NCBI GenBank assembly: GCA_045545595.1
Contig: JAZQBG010000037.1
Span: 1 to 28,214, forward strand
Reading direction: 5' to 3'
Length of the DNA stretch: 28,214 nucleotides
Origin: SIG205 sp045545595
GTDB taxonomy: Bacteria > Bacillota_I > Bacilli_A > RF39 > UBA660
Position numbers and translations under genes: made by a program. The notes under the pieces were generated by a model that saw only the letters and a program-made list of their open reading frames with translations, did no database searches and had not been told where the DNA came from. Numbering within the stretch: position 1 is the first letter of the stretch; each line of letters begins with the position of its first letter. Positions 8,232-16,549 of this stretch are shown here, in pieces.

Positions 8232-8303
8232 TTAAATAAAATTATATTCTCTTGATAAAATTCTATCATCACTATAATATTCCATTACAAAGTGATTATC
8301 TTT
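8232..8303 (-). pseudogene. Remnant of a second YhcG-type nuclease gene (last 24 codons including stop)
   Basis: Translation gives KDNHFVMEYYSDDRIL then SREYNFI and a stop. The intact nuclease downstream ends KDNHFVMEYCSDDRIL then AREYNFI. At DNA level the 72 bases match 9237-9308 with only 4 differences. No further homology is seen upstream: the sequence changes into dinD, whose own stop (8296-8298) lies in another frame inside the remnant. It therefore marks a former tandem copy of the nuclease gene that was almost wholly replaced by dinD. Confidence 0.85.
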
Positions 8304-9129
8304 TTAAATTATTTTTATTATAAATTTTATTTTCTTTTTCTATTTGTTTTAAACTTTTCTTAGGTGTTGGTAAATCTTCAGGCAAAACGCCACCTAAATC
8401 TTTTATAGTGTCTCTTATTTTACTTCCAACTTTGTAATGAGTCATATTAGCATTTTTCTCTGTTTTAACTTTATCTTTTTTTAACTTTTGCTCAGTTTGA
8501 GAAATTCTAAACAAGTTAATAATTAATTCATCACTTCCCATATTATCTAAAATATCTTCTCTATATCTTAAGCCTTTTCTTTTTGCAATGTCATCTGCTG
8601 TAAGTTCATTATATAATCCTTTATATCCATAATTATGAAATTTATCAAAATTTTTAACTCCTGATTTTTTTGCGATTTGATTTAATGAATAATTTCCTTT
8701 TCTTGTTAAATTTCTCTGATATAGTCTTTTTTCATCTTCTGTTAGTTTAGAATATTCTTTTTCACTAATTTCCATTTTTCTTGTTTGTATAGCAAAATAT
8801 GTTTGAGCAAGTGCAATAGTTTTCTTTCTTGAATCTCCATTTTGGGCAATTAAATAACAAGCATATCTACTTAATTTATAATCTAGTATTTTTCTTTTTG
8901 TTTTTGAACCTACTTCCACCATTTTCCCGACCTCAGGAAAATGGTCACAAATAACACAACCACTATTTTCACAAGCTATCATTGCGCTCTTTATGACCTT
9001 TTGAAAATTTTCCCATTTATTATATTCTAATAGTGGCATTAGTTCTCTCGCTTTCCAATATTCAAAACCAAATTCATCAATATGTTTAATCTTTTCAAAT
9101 ACATCATAATTAATTATTAAATCATTCAT
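8296..9129 (-). CDS. dinD: DinD-like protein (BRO-N domain)
   Basis: The 277-residue product matches the DNA-damage-inducible protein D family: an N-terminal BRO-N-type segment (FEYWKARELMPLLEYNKWENF), the conserved GDSRKKTIALAQTYFAIQTRKME, and a C-terminal part with MTHYKVGSKIRDTIKDLGG. E. coli DinD inhibits RecA-mediated strand exchange and is SOS-induced; many homologues sit in restriction-modification or defence loci. No LexA-like box is seen upstream; instead it is preceded by the shared module R3. The final codons run into the remnant of a YhcG-type nuclease gene, so the last two residues (KR) and the stop may be acquired at the junction. Confidence 0.9.
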   Translation of the reverse strand: MNDLIINYDVFEKIKHIDEFGFEYWKARELMPLLEYNKWENFQKVIKSAMIACENSGCVICDHFPEVGKMVEVGSKTKRKILDYKLSRYACYLIAQNGDSRKKTIALAQTYFAIQTRKMEISEKEYSKLTEDEKRLYQRNLTRKGNYSLNQIAKKSGVKNFDKFHNYGYKGLYNELTADDIAKRKGLRYREDILDNMGSDELIINLFRISQTEQKLKKDKVKTEKNANMTHYKVGSKIRDTIKDLGGVLPEDLPTPKKSLKQIEKENKIYNKNNLKR

Positions 9130-9155
9130 TTTTTAAACTCCAATCTTTTTCTTAT

Positions 9156-9231
9156 ACTATTTATATAGACATTTTTTTATTAAAAGACTTTTTTTCAAAC
9201 AAAAAAATGACAAGTTGTAAAACTTATCATT
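9156..9231 (-). repeat. Terminator-leader module R3, upstream of dinD
   Basis: Hairpin AATGATAAGT/ACTTGTCATT (9206-9231, one G.U pair) plus T-run, then TTTGAAAAAAAGTCTTTT and CTATATAAATAGT on the minus strand. It ends the YhcG-type gene and leads into dinD. The leader is nearly the same as in R4, which leads into the YhcG-type gene itself. Confidence 0.8.
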
Positions 9232-9236
9232 AAATA

Positions 9237-10127
9237 TTAAATAAAATTATATTCTCTAGCTAAAATTCTATCATCACTACAATATTCCATTACAAAATGA
9301 TTATCTTTCCTACATATTATTATACCAATAGTATTATCTTGATCTAATCGCTTTAAATTTCGATCCACATAATTCATATACATTTTTATTTGGCCTATAT
9401 GTTCCTTCTTTAATTCTATTACTTTTAATTCAACCACCACATAACAATTGTATTTTATATTATATAATAATAAATCTATATAATTATATCTGTCACCTAT
9501 TTTTATTTTGTATTCATTTCCTATGTAACAAAAACCATTACCTAGTTCTTTCATAAAATCATCTAAATCTTCAAGTATTAATTGTTTCAATATTTTTTCT
9601 GATATTTTAGTATAATTATAATTATTTTTGATTAATATGGGATTCTTTATAAAATCCGATACTTTAGTTTCTTGCTGATTAATTAATTTGTTTTTTGTTT
9701 CTTCGTCTATTCTTTCATATTCTTTATTTTTAATCTTTTCTTGTAATTGTCTTTTACTTAGATTATATTTTATACATTGGTTTATATAATAAAACATTTT
9801 ATTCTTCTCTTTTAATGGCATTATTGTTAAAAAATTGGTCCAAGATAATTTGGAAACCAATGGTTTCCAAAAGTCATCGTTAAAAGTAACATAAAATTGA
9901 CGCATGCTTCTTAGCGTTCTTTCGTTATATTTTTTACCGACATCTACCATTAACTTATCTGAATATTTTTGTATAACTGACTCCCCATACTTACTGCCAG
10001 CTTCATAAAGTAATTTACCTATCTCAAAATAAGTAATTACAGTATTTCTTTCTTTTGAATAATCCTTAACTTTAGAATATACTTCATTATCAATGATTTT
10101 TTGTTTTATTTCATTATAATAATTCAT
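9237..10127 (-). CDS. YhcG-type PD-(D/E)XK nuclease (DUF1016)
   Basis: The 296-residue protein has the DUF1016 N-terminal region (VITYFEIGKLLYEAG, KYNERTLRSMRQFYVTF, LSWTNFLTIMPL) and a C-terminal PD-(D/E)XK nuclease fold with its Asp in NYIDLLLYN and Glu-x-Lys in CYVVVELK. The family frequently accompanies type I restriction-modification and other mobile or defence loci; the exact substrate is unknown. The ATG follows AAGGAGTAG. No hsdRMS genes are in the window. It is the first gene of the accessory block behind transketolase and has a terminator of its own (R3). A near-identical tail survives downstream of dinD, showing that the gene was once duplicated here. Confidence 0.9.
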   Translation of the reverse strand: MNYYNEIKQKIIDNEVYSKVKDYSKERNTVITYFEIGKLLYEAGSKYGESVIQKYSDKLMVDVGKKYNERTLRSMRQFYVTFNDDFWKPLVSKLSWTNFLTIMPLKEKNKMFYYINQCIKYNLSKRQLQEKIKNKEYERIDEETKNKLINQQETKVSDFIKNPILIKNNYNYTKISEKILKQLILEDLDDFMKELGNGFCYIGNEYKIKIGDRYNYIDLLLYNIKYNCYVVVELKVIELKKEHIGQIKMYMNYVDRNLKRLDQDNTIGIIICRKDNHFVMEYCSDDRILAREYNFI

Positions 10128-10168
10128 ATCTTTAATCTACTCCTTTATTAAAAATTGGTATATTACCT

Positions 10169-10244
10169 ACTAATAATATAGATAATTTTATAGCGAAAGA
10201 CTTTTTTTCAAACAAAAAAATGACAAGTTTTTTACTCGCCATTA
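10169..10244 (-). repeat. Terminator-leader module R4, end of transketolase and leader of the YhcG-type gene
   Basis: The hairpin (10219-10243) overlaps the transketolase stop codon: AATGGCGAGT pairs with ACTTGTCATT, allowing two G.U pairs, followed by TTTTTTTG. Downstream on the minus strand come TTTGAAAAAAAGTCTTTC, a TATAAA 17 bases after TTGTTT (candidate promoter), and TTATCTATATTATTAGT. It shares the terminator with R1 and the leader with R2 and R3. Confidence 0.8.
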
Positions 10245-12217
10245 TTATCTAATATAATTTTAATTTTTTCTTTAATACTATTAAAATCAAATTCCATATA
10301 TTTTAATACATCACACATCTTACCACTAACACCAAATTTATCTAGTAAGATATATTTCACTTCTCCTTTGATTCTATCATCAATATTTTTATCATTTGAA
10401 CTTTCAATTAATATCTTTGGAACATTTTTATCAAATATTTCATCTATGTATTCATTACTTTGTTCTAAAAGTAATTCCTTAGAAGGCATACTAATTACTC
10501 TAATTCCATAGTTATCATTTTCTAATTCATTTGAGACATCAATAACAGTATCTAAATCTGAACCACATGAAATTAAAATGCAATTGAGTTTATTCTTTTC
10601 CTTTTTTATTATATAAGCACCAAGCTCTACTTTTTTATTGTTAGAGTTTTTTTGTAATTTAACTTTATTTCTTGCTAAAACAATACATGATGGATTTTTG
10701 GATTTACAAATCATGTTATAGCATCCAACTATTTCTTTAGCATCACATGGTCTATAAACAGTTAAATTAGGAATACTTCTGAGCATTGAAAGCTGTTCAA
10801 TAGGTTGATGTGTTGGCCCATCTTCACCGATGTTAATTGAGTCATGTGTGAAAATATAAGTTACAGGAAGATTCATTAACGCACTCATTCTAATGGCTGG
10901 TTTTAAGTAGTCTACAAAACTTAAGAAAGTTGAAGCAAATGTTCTAATATTATAAGTTGAAATACCATTTACTACTGCGCCCATTGTATGTTCTCTTACA
11001 CCAAACCAAATATTCTTACCTTTATAATTATCTTTAGAGAAGTCTCCTTGATTATTTAAATATGTTTTAGTTGAACTGGATAAATCTGCACTTCCGCCTA
11101 TAAATAAATTTGTATTAGAACAAAGTAAATTTAATATATTACCATTTGTTACTCTTAACGGTTCTTCTAGATTTTCATCAAAGTTTTTAGGTAAAATACT
11201 TGTATCAATATTAGTTTCACCTTTTAGGATATTGAAATCTCTTTTAACATCATTATCAGAATTATCGATAAACTCATTATACATATCATTCCATCTATCA
11301 TATTCTAATCCTACTCTAGTTTTAATCATAGTTCTAAAACTTTCAACTGCATCATTAGAAGGTGAAAATGGAACATTTCTAAGTTCGAACTTTTTAGATA
11401 ATTGTTCTACATCTTCATCTGTTAAAGCTACACCATGAACCTTGTTTGAGGAAGCAAGTAATGAACCATTTCCAAGGATAGTTTTAACTTCTATAATAGT
11501 TGGTTTATCACTTTTTTTAGCATTACAAATAGCTTTATCAATCGTATCTATATCTTCACCATTTTTAACTAATATATAATTCCAATTTTGTGATTCAAAT
11601 CTTTTTGCAATATCATCATTAAAAGTCATATTAGTTTTACCGTCTAGTGATGTATCATTTGAATCATATAATACAATTAAATTATCTAATTTTAGAGTTC
11701 CTGCCAAAGAACTAGCTTCATAACTAATTCCTTCCATTAAATCCCCATCACCACATAAAACATATATGTTATGATTGAATATTTCATATTTTTTATCTAT
11801 ATTATAATTAGCTTTTAAATATTTTTCTGCAATTGCCATACCAACAGCTGAAGCAAATCCTTGCCCTAATGGACCTGTTGAAAAATCTACTCCTGGAGTA
11901 ACATTTAATTCTGGATGTCCTGGAGTAATTGAATTAAGTTGTCTAAATCTTTTTAAATCTTCTAATGTGATGTCATACCCTGCCATATAAAGTGTTGAGT
12001 AAAGGAGTGCAGAACCATGACCTGCTGACATTACAAATCTATCCCTATTTATCCAATTAGGATCACTAGGATTAACATTTAAATGTTTTGCATACAAAGT
12101 ATATAAAATGGGTGCAGCACTAAGGACAATTCCTGAATGTCCACTATTCGCATTTCGAATCATGTTTATACCTAATATTTTAATATTATCTATAATTTTT
12201 TTATCAATAGGAGTCAT
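10232..12217 (-). CDS. tkt: Transketolase
   Basis: Thiamine-diphosphate enzyme moving two-carbon ketol units between sugar phosphates in the non-oxidative pentose phosphate pathway. The 661-residue protein is full length. It has the catalytic NSGHSG histidine segment (residues 24-29; most homologues have NSGHPG), the SAGHGSALLY and TGPLGQG loops, the diphosphate-binding motif GDGDLMEG (156-163) ending at N187, the pyrimidine-domain segments GGSADLSSST, GVREHTMGA and THDSINIGEDGPTHQPIEQL, and a C-terminal domain. GTGAGG lies 7 bases before the ATG, and a TATAAT (12242-12247) with a weak -35 lies upstream. Its terminator overlaps its stop codon and has been duplicated at 6539-6576, on the far side of the accessory block. 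Confidence 0.97.
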   Translation of the reverse strand: MTPIDKKIIDNIKILGINMIRNANSGHSGIVLSAAPILYTLYAKHLNVNPSDPNWINRDRFVMSAGHGSALLYSTLYMAGYDITLEDLKRFRQLNSITPGHPELNVTPGVDFSTGPLGQGFASAVGMAIAEKYLKANYNIDKKYEIFNHNIYVLCGDGDLMEGISYEASSLAGTLKLDNLIVLYDSNDTSLDGKTNMTFNDDIAKRFESQNWNYILVKNGEDIDTIDKAICNAKKSDKPTIIEVKTILGNGSLLASSNKVHGVALTDEDVEQLSKKFELRNVPFSPSNDAVESFRTMIKTRVGLEYDRWNDMYNEFIDNSDNDVKRDFNILKGETNIDTSILPKNFDENLEEPLRVTNGNILNLLCSNTNLFIGGSADLSSSTKTYLNNQGDFSKDNYKGKNIWFGVREHTMGAVVNGISTYNIRTFASTFLSFVDYLKPAIRMSALMNLPVTYIFTHDSINIGEDGPTHQPIEQLSMLRSIPNLTVYRPCDAKEIVGCYNMICKSKNPSCIVLARNKVKLQKNSNNKKVELGAYIIKKEKNKLNCILISCGSDLDTVIDVSNELENDNYGIRVISMPSKELLLEQSNEYIDEIFDKNVPKILIESSNDKNIDDRIKGEVKYILLDKFGVSGKMCDVLKYMEFDFNSIKEKIKIILDNNGE

Positions 12218-12262
12218 ATTATAACCTCACATTCCATAATAATTATACAATATATAAAACAA

Positions 12263-12292
12263 AATAAAAAGTATAAGAATTTATCCTATACT
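12263..12292 (-). terminator. Terminator of the 12291-12848 gene
   Basis: A 9-bp stem AGTATAGGA/TCTTATACT (12270-12292, one G.U pair), 5-base loop and TTTTTATTTT on the minus strand. It overlaps the end of the gene and abuts the transketolase promoter region. Confidence 0.7.
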
Positions 12293-12848
12293 ACTTTTGT
12301 TTACTGTCTTTCATTTCTTTGATTTTTTCTACAACAGCTTTTGAATACACAGGTATGTATGTCTCAGGTGAAGTTGATTTTCTAACATTTGCTTTATAGT
12401 CATCACTATACATAGAAAATGCATTCATTATTTTTAAAATGTCACCATAACTAGACATATACAACTGCATTCTTTTTTCTACATCTTCTATAGACATATT
12501 ATTAAGAAATGCAACATTATCTATTATTGTAGATATATTTTTTATATCTGTTGTACAATATTCAATTATACTATCTTTTACTAATTTATAACCCACTAAT
12601 TTATTTGGATCATCAATTGAATATTCTTCTGTTGGATAATCAAGACTATTAAATAAAGCATCAACTGTTGTATCAAACATTTTTAGAGTATTATTATTTA
12701 AATTTCTATTTGTATATTGTTCCAATAACGAAGAAAGAACTATATTTGTTGGTTGATAATTTTTAACAATTTCATTAAACTTTGATAATTCCTTTCTTGA
12801 TATATTGTTTTCTTTTATTAATTGTTCTATATTTTTAAAATTATCCAC
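12291..12848 (-). CDS. Protein of unknown function, 185 residues
   Basis: I do not recognise a family. The product is soluble, mostly predicted helical, rich in Asn, Ile and Lys, with no signal peptide, membrane segment or cysteine cluster. The middle part, VGYKLVKDSIIEYCTTDIKNIS, is the most motif-like stretch. The start is a GTG with a GGAG site about 9 bases upstream; this GTG-GAT-AA start also forms a chance DnaA-box sequence. It stands alone between the surface-protein gene and transketolase, with its own terminator. Codon use is like that of its neighbours, so no sign of recent transfer is seen. Confidence 0.75.
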   Translation of the reverse strand: MDNFKNIEQLIKENNISRKELSKFNEIVKNYQPTNIVLSSLLEQYTNRNLNNNTLKMFDTTVDALFNSLDYPTEEYSIDDPNKLVGYKLVKDSIIEYCTTDIKNISTIIDNVAFLNNMSIEDVEKRMQLYMSSYGDILKIMNAFSMYSDDYKANVRKSTSPETYIPVYSKAVVEKIKEMKDSKQK

Positions 12849-12943
12849 ACTAGATCACTCCTCTATTCTATTTTTATTATACATTAAATATAGAAAAAGT
12901 AATCATTAAATTTCAAATTTTACAATTATTTGTCACAATTTTA

Positions 12944-12974
12944 GAAAAAAAGTAATTGAATTTAATCAACTACT
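12944..12974 (-). terminator. Terminator of the large surface-protein gene
   Basis: A 9-bp stem AGTAGTTGA/TCAATTACT (12951-12974, one G.U pair) followed by seven Ts on the minus strand, overlapping the last codons. Confidence 0.75.
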
Positions 12975-15069
12975 TTCTTTTTTTTGTATTTTTCTTTTTG
13001 GTATTATTTGGTTTATTTGGTGTCGGTTTATTTTTATTTACTTTTGGTTGTTCAAAAGCTTTTTCTATTTTTTGATCTTCCTTATCTCCAAATAATTTAT
13101 AAATACCATATCCTACAAGTGCGATTCCAGCTACTATAAGGAATACTGTAAGAGCACTTAATCCTTCTTTTTCTTCGATTTCTTCATCGTACTTTTCAGC
13201 ACTATCACTTGTATTTTTATGTTCTTCTTCAATAGTTTCATTTGAAGTATTATTAGTTAATGGTGTTACTACTACTTCTTCTTTATTATCTGTTTCTGTA
13301 GTTGCAACTACTGGTGTAGCTTCTGCTCTAATAACTTCAATTGTATATTGTCTTACATCACCATTTTCAGCTGTAACAATAACAATAACTTCATTAGCTC
13401 CAACTTTTAAATTTTCTGAATTTAGTATTTCTACTTTTGCATTTTCATTTGATTTTGCAAATACTACTTTTAATTCAGTAACATCATTACCAACATATAC
13501 TTTATATGTTTCTTCTTTAACATCCATTTCAATACCATTAATTGTTAGGCTAGTTAAATTGTTGTCGGCTGATTTGCTATAGTATTCTCTTAATTCTTCA
13601 ATTTTTTCAGTGATTGGAGTTAATAAATCAGGACTATTTTGTAATAACTCTTCTGCAAAGTATTCAATTAAATCTAATTTATTTAATGTTTGTAATCTTT
13701 CTTCATCAGTTTTTGAAACCCTACCTATGTTATTTAATTCATTAAGAAATGCATTACTTTCAAATTTTTCTTCAATATATCCCATTAATTCAGGATCAGT
13801 ATTAAAATCATTATCTAAGGAAACAATTATAGTAAACATATCAACATAATTGTTAACTGCATTAACATATGCTTCTAAAACTTCATAACTTAATTCACCA
13901 GTAATTAATTTTTCTGTTAGTTCATTATCATCAATATTTTCCACTAAATTTTCAATTGTTAATGGAATATCAAATGATGGATTATCACCTATTAAACTAT
14001 CAATTAATTCCATTTGTTCTCTAGTAATTTTTAAGTTAAATGTATCTGCGAACAATTTATTGACCTTATTTATTTCTGAATCAATATATTTTTTAGGATC
14101 GCTACTTTTTGATATTAAATTATTATATTTACTTAATTGCGTTTCATAGTCATTTGATAATAATAAATCATATGTATCATTATTTAATGAATCAATTGCA
14201 TCTGATGTAGCAGTTATTATTTCATTCATTCCATAAATAGAATTATTTGTATTAGATAAATCCTTTAATTCAGTATATTTATCTAATAAATTATCTTTTA
14301 ATATTTGTTTAAGTCCAGTATTATTAATATCATCATCAAGATATTTATTCATATTTTCTAATAATTCTAATGCACTTTGAAAATTTGTAACATTATTTTC
14401 AGCACTTCTTAAACTATTTAATTGTTCAATATATGTGTTGTATAAACTAATAGTGTTTATTTCAATACCTAATGTTTCTAATTTTTCAATGTATCTATCA
14501 ATTTGTTCTTTATAAGAATCTAATTTAATAATATGTTGAAAATATTCACCAGCTTGTGCATCTTTTATGAACTGAGTCATACCCTCAAGCTCATTATTTA
14601 TGGCTTGTAATTTTGCATGTGTATCTTGTATAACTTGATTTCTCATTAATTTATTATTTAATGTTATACCTAAATCTATTGCAGAAGATTTAAAATCTAC
14701 CACTACAGTAATTACATCATATTCAGTTGTTTTAACTTCTAATGTTTCACGCATATCAGGGTCTGATGAAGTATTATTGAATAAAATATCTAAATCTTCT
14801 AAATATTTTATTGCTTTTGATTTTGCAATACCTAATCCTGAATCTGAAGTTGGTATTGGATTTAAATTATTAATGTTGTCTATCTCTTGTTGTAATAAAA
14901 CTCTATTATCATTAACTAAATCATATTCACTTTCTATTTGTTCTATTGTTGGTGTTTCATTATCTTCTGGTAGTGCTGCAAATACTGGAAACACATAACT
15001 ACCAAACGATATTGCAAATGTTAGTATAAGACTTATAAATCTTTTTAATATCTTCTGAGTTTTTTCCAT
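12970..15069 (-). CDS. Large secreted, membrane-anchored surface protein with cadherin-like domain
   Basis: The 699-residue protein has a signal peptide (about residues 1-31, ending in FPVFA), then a long helical region of about 450 residues rich in Asn, Asp, Leu and Ile, probably coiled or spectrin-like. A cadherin-like beta-sandwich domain follows (about 500-585: LTSLTINGIEMDV to ENGDVRQYTIEVIRAE). A Thr/Glu-rich linker, one C-terminal membrane helix (TVFLIVAGIALVGYGIYKLF) and a very basic cytoplasmic tail (NTKKKNTKKRK) complete it. There is no LPXTG motif, so it is held by the helix. The role is unknown; adhesion or envelope structure is plausible. It has a good promoter and a long leader containing a palindrome. 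Confidence 0.85.
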   Translation of the reverse strand: MEKTQKILKRFISLILTFAISFGSYVFPVFAALPEDNETPTIEQIESEYDLVNDNRVLLQQEIDNINNLNPIPTSDSGLGIAKSKAIKYLEDLDILFNNTSSDPDMRETLEVKTTEYDVITVVVDFKSSAIDLGITLNNKLMRNQVIQDTHAKLQAINNELEGMTQFIKDAQAGEYFQHIIKLDSYKEQIDRYIEKLETLGIEINTISLYNTYIEQLNSLRSAENNVTNFQSALELLENMNKYLDDDINNTGLKQILKDNLLDKYTELKDLSNTNNSIYGMNEIITATSDAIDSLNNDTYDLLLSNDYETQLSKYNNLISKSSDPKKYIDSEINKVNKLFADTFNLKITREQMELIDSLIGDNPSFDIPLTIENLVENIDDNELTEKLITGELSYEVLEAYVNAVNNYVDMFTIIVSLDNDFNTDPELMGYIEEKFESNAFLNELNNIGRVSKTDEERLQTLNKLDLIEYFAEELLQNSPDLLTPITEKIEELREYYSKSADNNLTSLTINGIEMDVKEETYKVYVGNDVTELKVVFAKSNENAKVEILNSENLKVGANEVIVIVTAENGDVRQYTIEVIRAEATPVVATTETDNKEEVVVTPLTNNTSNETIEEEHKNTSDSAEKYDEEIEEKEGLSALTVFLIVAGIALVGYGIYKLFGDKEDQKIEKAFEQPKVNKNKPTPNKPNNTKKKNTKKRK

Positions 15070-15140
15070 AAAAAAACATCCCCCTATCTAATAATAATTT
15101 TTCCTTACTAACAGATAAATTTACACTCATTGACACACTG

Positions 15141-15154
15141 TTGTAAACTTACAA
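15141..15154. promoter_or_regulatory. Palindrome at the transcription start of the surface-protein gene
   Basis: TTGTAA-AC-TTACAA, six-base perfect arms, lies a few bases downstream of the -10 box at 15159-15164, where a repressor operator would sit. The regulator is not identified. Confidence 0.45.
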
Positions 15155-15158
15155 TTTA

Positions 15159-15188
15159 AATATAGCACAATTAATTTGTTTGTGTCAA
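15159..15188 (-). promoter_or_regulatory. Promoter of the surface-protein gene
   Basis: On the minus strand a perfect TTGACA (15183-15188) is followed after 18 bases by TATATT (15159-15164). The leader to the ATG is about 80 bases and ends with an AGGGGG ribosome site. Confidence 0.75.
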
Positions 15189-15215
15189 TTTTTTCTACAA
15201 TTTTTGCAAAATTTC

Positions 15216-15248
15216 CCAAAAAAAGAAGATAAAATTAATTATCTCCTA
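15216..15248 (-). repeat. 33-bp direct repeat, left copy, terminator of the AAA+DUF4143 gene
   Basis: Identical over 33 bases to 16550-16582. On the minus strand GGAGATAA pairs with TTATCTTC (one G.U) and is followed by seven Ts, so it acts as the terminator of the ATPase gene that ends at 15255. Because the other copy contains the last codons of the HerA-like gene, this copy holds a relic of those codons. Confidence 0.9.
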
Positions 15249-15254
15249 CTGTAA

Positions 15255-16454
15255 TTAATCATTTTCTAATAGCCAATCTATAATGTTTTTATGTATTACT
15301 CCATTTTGTGAAAAATCAAATTTATCCATCGTAATTACGTATTTAGGGTAATTGTCATCAATACCAGAATAAGCCCCAAATTCTCTATCAATCGTAGATT
15401 GTTCTGCTAAAATATAAGCAACTTGAACATATATTTTTTCTTCAAACCTTGTTGCAACAAAATCTATTTCTTTACCATTGTTATTACCAACACTAACATC
15501 GTATCCACGATTTATAAGCTCATTATAAACTATATTTTCTAAGTAAGAACCTAATTGCAGTTTTTTATTTGTATTTAAAATTTGTCCAATCCCTAAATCA
15601 GTTAAATAATATTTATCTTTTCTAGATAGTATTCTTTTCCCTCTAACATCATATACAGATGATTTTGACATTAATAATGATGATTCAACATAATTTAGGC
15701 ACTCATATATTGTTTTACTAGATATTGAGATTCCTTCTTTTTTAAATTCATTTAACATGTTTGTTGGAGAAAATACTTGGGATGGATTCGTAACAAAGTA
15801 TTCAATTATTCTTTCCAAAATAACTATATTTGATACATTATATCTTTTAACAATGTCTTTTATAACAATTGAATCAAAAACATCTGATAAATAATTTTTA
15901 ACCTTATCAATTGTATCAAATTCAAATCTTTGCGGAAGACCTCCCCATAATAAGTAATCTTTGAATGCATTTTCTATATCTTCTCTTGTTTTGATGTTTT
16001 TAAATTTCACTATTTCACTGAATGAAAAAGGATTTATTTTAAACGAAACATATCTTCCAGATAACAATGTCGCGAGCTCCCCAGAAAGCAATTTAGAATT
16101 TGAACCAGTTATAAATATTGAAACATTTAATGTCGCTTTAAAGGAATTTATTACTTTTTCCCACTCATCAACTAATTGAATTTCGTCAAACAATAAATAA
16201 TATTTATTACTATCCTTAATATAATTTTTAATATATGTGTTCAGATCTTTGTAATTTTTAATATCAGAAAATTCCACATCTTCAAAATTTATATAAATTA
16301 TGTGTTCATCATCTATATTTTTTTCTTTTAATTCATCAATTATTTGCCTTAACAAAATTGATTTTCCTGTTCTTCTTATTCCAATAATAACTTTTATTAA
16401 ATCCGAATCATAAAAACCTCTAATTTTAGATAAATATTTTTCTCTTTTTAACAT
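15255..16454 (-). CDS. AAA+ ATPase with C-terminal DUF4143
   Basis: The 399-residue product has a Walker A motif GIRRTGKS (residues 25-32), Walker B LLFDE (87-91), the sensor-like ITGSNSKLLSGELATLLSGRY, and the NPFSFSEI segment typical of AAA_14 ATPases. The C-terminal DUF4143 half contains GKEIDFVATRF, reminiscent of a restriction-endonuclease-like core. The family is abundant in gut Firmicutes and archaea, often in many copies, with no settled function. The ATG is preceded by AGGTGAT and a consensus promoter. The whole gene with its promoter sits between two copies of a 33-bp repeat that is the end of the neighbouring HerA-like gene, so it looks like a single-gene insertion. Confidence 0.9.
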   Translation of the reverse strand: MLKREKYLSKIRGFYDSDLIKVIIGIRRTGKSILLRQIIDELKEKNIDDEHIIYINFEDVEFSDIKNYKDLNTYIKNYIKDSNKYYLLFDEIQLVDEWEKVINSFKATLNVSIFITGSNSKLLSGELATLLSGRYVSFKINPFSFSEIVKFKNIKTREDIENAFKDYLLWGGLPQRFEFDTIDKVKNYLSDVFDSIVIKDIVKRYNVSNIVILERIIEYFVTNPSQVFSPTNMLNEFKKEGISISSKTIYECLNYVESSLLMSKSSVYDVRGKRILSRKDKYYLTDLGIGQILNTNKKLQLGSYLENIVYNELINRGYDVSVGNNNGKEIDFVATRFEEKIYVQVAYILAEQSTIDREFGAYSGIDDNYPKYVITMDKFDFSQNGVIHKNIIDWLLEND

Positions 16455-16472
16455 TATCGATCACCTATATCA

Positions 16473-16501
16473 ATTATATAATACCAATTCAAAAAAGTCA
16501 A
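16473..16501 (-). promoter_or_regulatory. Promoter of the AAA+DUF4143 gene
   Basis: On the minus strand TTGACT (16496-16501), 17 bases, TATAAT (16473-16478), close to the ATG at 16454. It lies inside the unit bounded by the 33-bp repeats, so the gene carries its own promoter. Confidence 0.8.
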
Positions 16502-16528
16502 TTAATTTTCCTAAAAGAAAATTAATTG
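16499..16528. repeat. Perfect 12-bp inverted repeat at the ATPase promoter
   Basis: CAATTAATTTTC (16499-16510) and its exact complement (16517-16528) flank a 6-base loop. One arm overlaps the -35 box. It could be an operator, a second terminator, or a structured insertion boundary just inside the right-hand 33-bp repeat. Confidence 0.75.
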
Positions 16529-16549
16529 TCGAAATTTAGAGTTTGTTTT

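Noticed and set aside
6585..10127. Complete type I restriction-modification system
   Set aside because: AlbA_2, DinD and YhcG-type genes often accompany such systems, but no hsdR, hsdM or hsdS gene is present.
6534..10252. CRISPR-like array from the repeated modules
   Set aside because: The repeats are about 1 kb apart, carry terminator hairpins and flank full genes; there are no short regular spacers or cas genes.
16527..16533. TGTCGAA upstream of the AAA+DUF4143 gene as a Spo0A box
   Set aside because: A single 7-mer with no tandem partner; such a sequence is expected by chance a few times in a window of this composition.
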